Origin: Bacillota bacterium
GTDB taxonomy: Bacteria > Bacillota_I > Bacilli_A > Acholeplasmatales > Acholeplasmataceae
DNA: 6,875 nt
Assembly: GCA_023458995.1 (NCBI GenBank)
Contig: JAEWVV010000149.1
Coordinates: 1-6,875 of the forward strand
Direction of reading: 5' to 3'
Of the stretch, positions 1 through 4,410 are shown in pieces (the first letter of the stretch is position 1; the number at the start of each line of letters is the position of its first letter). Position numbers and translations under genes: made by a program. A model generated the notes under the pieces. It had not been told where the DNA came from, ran no database searches, and saw only the letters and a program-made list of their open reading frames with translations.

Positions 1-959
1 GTCATGTATCTGTTATATGTACAACAGATGATCCAACAGATACACTTGAATGGCACGAAAAATTAAAACAAGACCAGTCATTTAAAACAAAAGTACTTCC
101 AGCATTTCGTCCGGATAAAGCAATTAATATTGAACTTTCATGGTTCCAAGATTGGATATTAAAACTAAGTAAAGTTGTTGGTTTTAATTTATCGAATCTT
201 GAATTACTCAAAAAAGCGCTTGTGATGCGTATTGATTACTTCCATGAACATGGTTCAAGATTATCAGATCACGCACTTGATGTTGTTTCCTATGAAAAAG
301 CAACTCAAGAAGAAGTTGCTAGAATTTATGAAAAAGCTTTAAATCATGAATCTCTAACCAATCTTGAAATTAGAAAATATAAAGGCCATATGCTCGTCTT
401 CCTTGGACAAGAGTACAACAGACGTGGCTGGGTCCAGCAGTATCACATTGGAGCGCTTCGTAACCTATCAGAACGTATGTTAAAGAACTTAGGCCCAGAT
501 ACAGGGTTTGATGCGATTAACGATGGTTTAATCGCTAAACCATTATCACAACTGATGGATGCACTTGATCAAACAGGTGAACTGCCTAAAACGATTTTAT
601 ACACCTTAAATCCAAGAGACTTTGAAGTTGCGATTACAATGATGCAATCCTTCCAAGGTGGTGGCATTCCAGGTAAGATTCAGTTTGGTTCATCGTGGTG
701 GTTCTTAGATACCATCGAAGGAATGACAAAACAGATGAAAGCACTTGGAAATAATGGACTTATTTCAAAATTTGTTGGTATGTTAACAGACTCAAGATCA
801 TTCTTAAGTTATCCAAGACATGAATACTTTAGACGTATCTTATGTAATCTGATCGGAGAAGAAGTTGAAAAGGGATTATTCCCAAATGATATAGAACTTC
901 TTGGAAAACTCGTTGAAGATATCAGTTTTAATAACGCAAATACATATTTTAACTTTTAA
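1..959 (+). CDS. uxaC: Uronate (glucuronate/galacturonate) isomerase, 5'-truncated by the window edge
   Basis: UxaC (EC 5.3.1.12) interconverts D-glucuronate with D-fructuronate and D-galacturonate with D-tagaturonate, the first cytoplasmic step of hexuronate catabolism. The frame is open from base 3 to the TAA at 957-959, giving 318 residues of a family that is usually about 470, so roughly the N-terminal third is missing. Family motifs appear in order: TTDDPTDTLEWH (from about base 24), PAFRPDK (about 102-122), HIGALRN (His codon 444-446), GPDTGFD (about 492-512), PKTILYTLNP (about 585-614), GKIQFGSSWWF (about 672-704) and MLTDSRSFLSYPRHEYFRR (780-836). The Asp of TDSRS (789-791) and the Arg two residues on match the conserved catalytic pair of the family. 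A GTG-ATG at 222-227 is internal, because the conserved TDDP motif lies upstream in the same frame. It converges on the pectin methylesterase gene with four bases between stop codons. The link to pectin breakdown is functional: galacturonate from pectin is a UxaC substrate. The assignment is very secure. Confidence 0.96.
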   Translation, partial: HVSVICTTDDPTDTLEWHEKLKQDQSFKTKVLPAFRPDKAINIELSWFQDWILKLSKVVGFNLSNLELLKKALVMRIDYFHEHGSRLSDHALDVVSYEKATQEEVARIYEKALNHESLTNLEIRKYKGHMLVFLGQEYNRRGWVQQYHIGALRNLSERMLKNLGPDTGFDAINDGLIAKPLSQLMDALDQTGELPKTILYTLNPRDFEVAITMMQSFQGGGIPGKIQFGSSWWFLDTIEGMTKQMKALGNNGLISKFVGMLTDSRSFLSYPRHEYFRRILCNLIGEEVEKGLFPNDIELLGKLVEDISFNNANTYFNF

Positions 960-963
960 TGAT

Positions 964-1851
964 TTATTCAAGTGAACCAAATATTTCTTTGATAAAAGCT
1001 AAACACTCAGTTTTCTCAAGGCTTGTGAGTTCACTCGATAATAATGAATTAACATAAGGCGATTCTTTAAACCGAAAAACCTCTTTATCCCAAGCATCAT
1101 AGCGTTCACTAGCAAAAATTCCTTTAAATGTTGAGTCAATGAATGTGGTTGAACCATGTTCTCTCCAAGGACGGGCTAATAAAACAGGTTCACTCGTGAG
1201 TGAAGTAATCGTAGACTTATAAAAGATAAAACCATATGGAAATTCTTGATATGTGGAAGGTGCAGCAATATAGCCCTTACCAAGAGAGATGATGTTGCAT
1301 GATTCAAATAAGGCGACACCACTACCGAAGATAAAATCGACATCACCTTCAATCCTACATGATTTTAAATGATGATAAGTGATGTGGTCCGTTCTTTCTT
1401 CAAGTGGAAGAAAGTGATCGTAACGTTCATTTAAATCTCTTGGAAGTGGACCGATAAAAAGTGTATCTTGATGACCAAGCAATGTACAGCTCATAAGGGT
1501 TGTCCGCTTCCCCAAAAGTGAAAGCGCTACCCCTTGACCGATGGTAAAACCAGATCCGCATGTATTTTCAATCGTCAGATCGTAGAGTTTTACATCATCA
1601 CCTAAAATCATCACGGTATAGCTTCGAAACGTATTATATAAAAGTCCATCATCATGCATCTTATACGCGTAATCACCATTTGAAATGATTGACTTACCTT
1701 CTTTAGAACCATAAATATGAAGATTGTGATGTTTAATTCTTAGTTTTTCATGATAAGTTCCAGGACTTAAATAAAGTTCTATGTGTTGATTAATTGGATA
1801 TTGATCTAAACATTTACTGATTGATTCATCTGGAGTTAAAAAGATTTTCAT
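964..1851 (-). CDS. Pectin methylesterase (carbohydrate esterase family 8), predicted cytoplasmic
   Basis: This 295-residue protein belongs to the CE8 pectinesterases (EC 3.1.1.11), which hydrolyse methyl esters of polygalacturonate to free carboxylates and methanol on a right-handed beta-helix. Numbered from the chosen start, the hallmark motifs are SPGTYHEK (29-36), GQGVALS (105-111, Gln106), GHQDTLF (126-132, Gln128 and acid/base Asp129), GDVDFIFG (169-176, nucleophile Asp172) and LARPW (225-229, Arg227 and Trp229). All residues expected for catalysis are present. The ATG at 1851 is preferred because a GAGGG ribosome site (1862-1858) sits six bases upstream. The frame extends to an ATG at 1962, but that extension lacks a ribosome site, overlaps the divergent operon and has no family similarity that I recognise. 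The N-terminus is polar (MKIFLTPDESISK) with no signal peptide or lipobox, unlike secreted plant-pathogen pectinesterases. This suggests action on imported methylated oligogalacturonides. It is divergent from the importer operon. Family assignment is secure; cytoplasmic location and natural substrate are inferred. Confidence 0.94.
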   Translation of the reverse strand: MKIFLTPDESISKCLDQYPINQHIELYLSPGTYHEKLRIKHHNLHIYGSKEGKSIISNGDYAYKMHDDGLLYNTFRSYTVMILGDDVKLYDLTIENTCGSGFTIGQGVALSLLGKRTTLMSCTLLGHQDTLFIGPLPRDLNERYDHFLPLEERTDHITYHHLKSCRIEGDVDFIFGSGVALFESCNIISLGKGYIAAPSTYQEFPYGFIFYKSTITSLTSEPVLLARPWREHGSTTFIDSTFKGIFASERYDAWDKEVFRFKESPYVNSLLSSELTSLEKTECLAFIKEIFGSLE

Positions 1852-1854
1852 GAT

Positions 1855-1884
1855 TTGCCCTCGTTTCATATTTCTACCTATATT
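1855..1884 (+). promoter_or_regulatory. Weak candidate promoter for the importer operon
   Basis: On the plus strand TTGCCC (1855-1860, four of six -35 bases) and TATATT (1879-1884, five of six -10 bases) are 18 bases apart. Transcription would begin near 1891, leaving a very short leader of about 13 bases that still holds AGGAG. An alternative, TTTTCA (1845-1850) with CATATT (1867-1872), would give a longer leader but a poorer -10. No other plus-strand promoter near the operon start looked better, so this is tentative. Confidence 0.35.
1858..1862 (-). promoter_or_regulatory. Ribosome binding site of the pectin methylesterase gene
   Basis: On the minus strand GAGGG ends six bases before the ATG at 1851. 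It decides the start: a second in-frame ATG 18 bases upstream (1869-1867) and the ATG at 1962 have no comparable site. Confidence 0.75.
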
Positions 1885-1890
1885 ATATAG
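1878..1890. promoter_or_regulatory. 13-bp palindrome, shared -10 region or operator
   Basis: CTATAT-T-ATATAG is a perfect inverted repeat of six bases around a single central T. It holds TATAAT for the minus-strand methylesterase and TATATT for the plus-strand operon, and ends against the operon's ribosome site. A repressor bound here would block both genes; alternatively the symmetry itself may drive divergent transcription. AT-rich palindromes of this size also arise by chance, so a regulator site is only inferred. Confidence 0.4.
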
Positions 1891-1910
1891 AGGAGTGATC
1901 GCTTTGACAA
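1882..1910 (-). promoter_or_regulatory. Sigma-70/SigA-type promoter for the pectin methylesterase gene
   Basis: Read on the minus strand, a -35 box TTGTCA (1910-1905, five of six consensus bases) is followed after exactly 17 bases by a perfect -10 box TATAAT (1887-1882). The predicted start of transcription is near 1875, giving a leader of about 24 bases that contains the GAGGG ribosome site. The -35 box lies across the TTG start codon of the divergent operon, and the -10 box is inside the palindrome at 1878-1890. This is a sequence match only, but spacing and quality are good. Confidence 0.7.
1889..1895 (+). promoter_or_regulatory. Ribosome binding site selecting the TTG start at 1904
   Basis: AGAGGAG ends eight bases before TTG 1904, which is ideal spacing. 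A GTG at 1895 in the same frame overlaps this site, and the in-frame ATG at 1922 has no ribosome site before it. The TTG is therefore the best start for the membrane protein gene. Confidence 0.7.
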
Positions 1911-2467
1911 TCAAGAAATTTATGACATTTGATCTCCTAGTCTTAACTGTGATCGCGCTCATCGTGGATATTGTTGGCTATTTTGCAAGTAAGACAGATT
2001 TAAAGTTTCTCTATGTTGCTTTATCGTTTGTTGTCATGCTGATCGCATATATCAGATGGGATTATAAAGCATTTATTATCCCAGTTGTTGTCACTTTATT
2101 ACATTTTGCATTATATCGTGGTGGTACATTGCTATCCAATATGGTTTATGCAGTAAGCATATTCTCGGTTGGATCATCCATGGTATGGTTTAAACTTGCA
2201 AAACGTGACGAGATTAAAAATGAAGTTTTACTTTTAACACTGTATTATGTAACAGGTTATGTCATTATGTTTTTATTTCAGGCTTTGGCGAGTTCAATTG
2301 TTGGTGAAGTCCAATGGGAAACACTCCTTATTCGTCATAGCGTGAATTTTATACTGGGATGGTTTATCTTCTTCATTGCATCAAAACAAGAAGATTTACT
2401 TGTCAATATGAAAAAATATTTATTAAGATCAATCGAAGAACGCAGAAAAGAAGAGGGTCGTTATTGA
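1904..2467 (+). CDS. Small polytopic membrane protein of unknown function, first gene of the importer operon
   Basis: I do not recognise this 187-residue protein. From the TTG start it shows about six hydrophobic segments (roughly residues 9-27, 33-50, 55-70, 78-96, 108-130 and 140-160) and then a charged cytoplasmic-type tail rich in Lys, Arg and Glu (161-187, ending near SIEERRKEEGRY). Size and helix number resemble S-components of ECF vitamin transporters, but I see no diagnostic motif. The DUF624/YesL membrane proteins found in some pectin and rhamnogalacturonan operons are an alternative I could not support by motif. It ends in TGA one base before the permease start, and AAGAGGG near its own 3' end (2451-2457) serves the next gene. 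It is therefore almost certainly co-transcribed and translationally coupled with the ABC importer. A role in sensing, assembly or assisting import is possible but is only inferred from position. Confidence 0.85.
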   Translation: MTIKKFMTFDLLVLTVIALIVDIVGYFASKTDLKFLYVALSFVVMLIAYIRWDYKAFIIPVVVTLLHFALYRGGTLLSNMVYAVSIFSVGSSMVWFKLAKRDEIKNEVLLLTLYYVTGYVIMFLFQALASSIVGEVQWETLLIRHSVNFILGWFIFFIASKQEDLLVNMKKYLLRSIEERRKEEGRY

Positions 2468-2468
2468 T

Positions 2469-3509
2469 ATGAAAAACAAATACAACCAAGATCTAAAAAC
2501 CATGACACTCGATGAAGTCAAGCATGAAATATTTCTTGAAGACATCGAAAGAACAAAATGGCATCGTAATTGGCAGATGATCAAGAAAGATTGGCCTCTT
2601 TATGTGATGCTTATACCAGTACTCGTTTTCTTCTTTATATTCCGCTATATGCCAATTTACGGCATTCTAGCTGCATTTAAGAATCAAACGTTACTGACAG
2701 TATCCATCGGTGATTCCCCTTTTTCTGGATTTTATGCGTTTAGATCACTTGTTGTAGGTGACTATGCACCTGATTTCTGGCAAGCATTTAGAAATACGTT
2801 TGCGATATCGATGTATGGTTTAATCTTTGGATTTCCAGTACCTATCATCTTAGCTTTATTCTTCAGTGAAATTAAAAGTGATGTTTACCGGAGTATTGTT
2901 CAGATTTTATCGTACTTACCTAAGTTTATTTCAACCGTTGTTATTACATCGATTATTACATTAATGCTTTATGGTGGTAATAGTGCTCAAGCACCTGGTA
3001 TTCTAGCAAGTCTACTTACATCGATCGGTGTTATAGAACCAGGAACGAGAATGCTTCTTAGACCAGAATATTTTAGATCCATCTACATTGTTTCAGGTAT
3101 TTGGGAAGGTGCAGGTTATGGATCAATTGTCTATTTCGCAGCTGTTATGGCGATTAGCCCGACGAACTATGAAGCGGCTCGAATTGATGGTGCATCGAAG
3201 TTATCACAAATTCGTTATGTGACCTTGCCTGGTATGGCACCGACACTAACGATTATGCTCATCTTGCGTATTGGTGAAATCTTATCTGTTGGTTATGAAA
3301 AAGTCATTTTGCTTTATAACGTCGAAACGTATGCGACTGCGGATGTTATCTCAACCTTTGTTGCACGTGTCGGTGGTTTGATGAATCCAACAGGTAGTAT
3401 CTTAAATGTTGCAGCCTCTGCCGATTTATTTAATTCTGTGATTGCGATGTTTCTTGTACTCGGTGCTAATTTTATTAGCCGTAGAGTATCCGATACATCA
3501 TTGTTCTAG
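2469..3509 (+). CDS. lplB: Carbohydrate ABC transporter permease, LplB type
   Basis: One of two permease subunits of a CUT1-type sugar importer, the subfamily annotated as aldouronate/oligosaccharide transporters (LplB, YtcP, LplA/YtcQ). The 346-residue protein has a hydrophilic N-terminus of about 42 residues, somewhat longer than I expect for the family. The first membrane segment follows with the typical RYMPIYG motif (59-65). About five further segments follow, with the EAA loop between the fourth and fifth: Glu235-Ala-Ala, Gly241 and Leu253-Pro254, the contact site for the ATPase. The stretch ending in DVISTFVARVGGL (292-304) is characteristic of LplB proteins. The ATG at 2469 is one base after the previous stop and eleven bases after GAGGG (2453-2457). 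The stop overlaps the ribosome site of the next permease. The transported sugar cannot be read from the permease; neighbouring pectin methylesterase and uronate isomerase genes suggest galacturonate-containing oligosaccharides. The symbol is used for family, not proven function. Confidence 0.93.
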   Translation: MKNKYNQDLKTMTLDEVKHEIFLEDIERTKWHRNWQMIKKDWPLYVMLIPVLVFFFIFRYMPIYGILAAFKNQTLLTVSIGDSPFSGFYAFRSLVVGDYAPDFWQAFRNTFAISMYGLIFGFPVPIILALFFSEIKSDVYRSIVQILSYLPKFISTVVITSIITLMLYGGNSAQAPGILASLLTSIGVIEPGTRMLLRPEYFRSIYIVSGIWEGAGYGSIVYFAAVMAISPTNYEAARIDGASKLSQIRYVTLPGMAPTLTIMLILRIGEILSVGYEKVILLYNVETYATADVISTFVARVGGLMNPTGSILNVAASADLFNSVIAMFLVLGANFISRRVSDTSLF

Positions 3510-3515
3510 GAGGTG
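3508..3515 (+). promoter_or_regulatory. Strong ribosome binding site overlapping the lplB stop codon
   Basis: AGGAGGTG begins inside the TAG stop (3507-3509) of the first permease, and its GGAGG ends seven bases before ATG 3521. The overlap predicts coupled, roughly equal synthesis of the two permease subunits, as needed for a heterodimeric channel. Confidence 0.75.
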
Positions 3516-3520
3516 GCACC

Positions 3521-4384
3521 ATGAAAAGACTCGATCGCTCCGAATTAATCTTTAAAATTATTGCTTATTCATTTGCCACAATGTTTGCTATTGCGTGTCT
3601 CTATCCCTTCATTTATACGATTTCAGCATCGTTATCAGGTAGAACAGCATTTGAACTTGGTAAGGTTGTATTCTTACCCGTTGATTTCCAGTTTAATGCG
3701 ATTATTGATGTGATCTCAGAAAAAGGATTTTGGAATGCGTATACCAAGACGTTATTCTATACATTCTTTGGAACAATCTTCTCGATGGTCATTTCGATTA
3801 TTGCAGCTTACGCACTTTCGAAAGAAAGACTTGTTTTCAAAAGACAGATTAACTTCATTATTGTATTTACGATGTGGTTTTCTGCAGGTTTAATCCCCAC
3901 ATTCTTAAACTATAGAACATTTGGTGTTGATTTTAGATGGGGTATTATTTATGGATTCGGTATTCAAGCGTTTAACGTTATTCTTTTAAGAAACTATTTT
4001 AGTGGAGTCTCTAAGGAGATTGAAGAAGCAGCCATTGTTGATGGTGCAAACGAGTTCCAAGTTTTAACCAATGTATACCTTCCTATGAGTAAATCAGCGA
4101 TTGCAACAGTGACATTGTTTTATGCACTATCGCGTTGGAATGGGTATTTCTGGAACTTGATTTTAGTCAATAACAATATTGAACATCCCTTACAGGTTTT
4201 CTTAAGAAGATACTTAAATGATTACATCACGGATGAGAATGCGTCGATTTCAAATTTACCGTATTCACCTTATAGTTATATGTATGCCATGATTGTTATG
4301 TCTATTATCCCTATAATCATTGTTTATCCGTATTTGCAGAAGTATTTTGCAAGGGGGGTCAATGTTGGTGGGGTTAAAGAATAA
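3521..4384 (+). CDS. ytcP: Carbohydrate ABC transporter permease, YtcP/MalG type
   Basis: The second permease subunit of the same importer, 287 residues, expected to pair with the LplB-type protein in the cytoplasmic membrane. About six membrane segments are visible, the first at roughly 13-35. The EAA loop carries Glu169-Ala-Ala, Gly175 and Leu187-Pro188. The C-terminal YPYLQKYFARGVNVGGVKE (269-287) is the typical end of YtcP-family proteins, so the protein is full length. The start follows a near-perfect ribosome site that overlaps the upstream stop. The 3' end contains a G6 run (4353-4358) and a G4 run (4370-4373) that stand out in this AT-rich region. They encode the conserved Gly-rich tail and need no other explanation. 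The lipoprotein gene follows after 26 bp with its own ribosome site. No ATP-binding subunit lies in the window; relatives of this system borrow a shared ATPase such as MsmX encoded elsewhere. Family assignment is secure, substrate inferred. Confidence 0.93.
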   Translation: MKRLDRSELIFKIIAYSFATMFAIACLYPFIYTISASLSGRTAFELGKVVFLPVDFQFNAIIDVISEKGFWNAYTKTLFYTFFGTIFSMVISIIAAYALSKERLVFKRQINFIIVFTMWFSAGLIPTFLNYRTFGVDFRWGIIYGFGIQAFNVILLRNYFSGVSKEIEEAAIVDGANEFQVLTNVYLPMSKSAIATVTLFYALSRWNGYFWNLILVNNNIEHPLQVFLRRYLNDYITDENASISNLPYSPYSYMYAMIVMSIIPIIIVYPYLQKYFARGVNVGGVKE

Positions 4385-4396
4385 AAAAGAAAAAAT

Positions 4397-4401
4397 GGAG
4401 G
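4397..4401 (+). promoter_or_regulatory. Ribosome binding site of the solute-binding lipoprotein
   Basis: GGAGG lies nine bases before ATG 4411, in a purine-rich 26-bp spacer after the ytcP stop. The spacer holds no hairpin or T-run that I can see, so the lipoprotein is read from the operon transcript. Confidence 0.7.
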
Positions 4402-4410
4402 AAGAAAAGT

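Noticed and set aside
2..211. 69-codon frame on the minus strand
   Set aside because: It lies opposite the conserved uxaC coding sequence, shows no family features and has no ribosome site.
222..227. GTG-ATG as the possible start of a short uronate isomerase gene
   Set aside because: The frame is open to the left edge and holds conserved UxaC motifs (TDDPTDTLEWH, AFRPDK) upstream of this point, so it is internal.
1021..1040. Possible hairpin around TGTGAGTTCACTCG as a terminator of uxaC
   Set aside because: The stem is only three to four base pairs, has no T-run, and lies within the methylesterase coding sequence.
1852..1962. 37-residue N-terminal extension of the pectin methylesterase
   Set aside because: There is no ribosome site before ATG 1962, no cleavable signal peptide pattern, and it overlaps the divergent operon and its promoter region. 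GAGGG supports ATG 1851.
1904..2467. Assignment of the membrane protein to YesL/DUF624
   Set aside because: The context fits, but I could not find the family's N-terminal pattern, so the name would be a guess.
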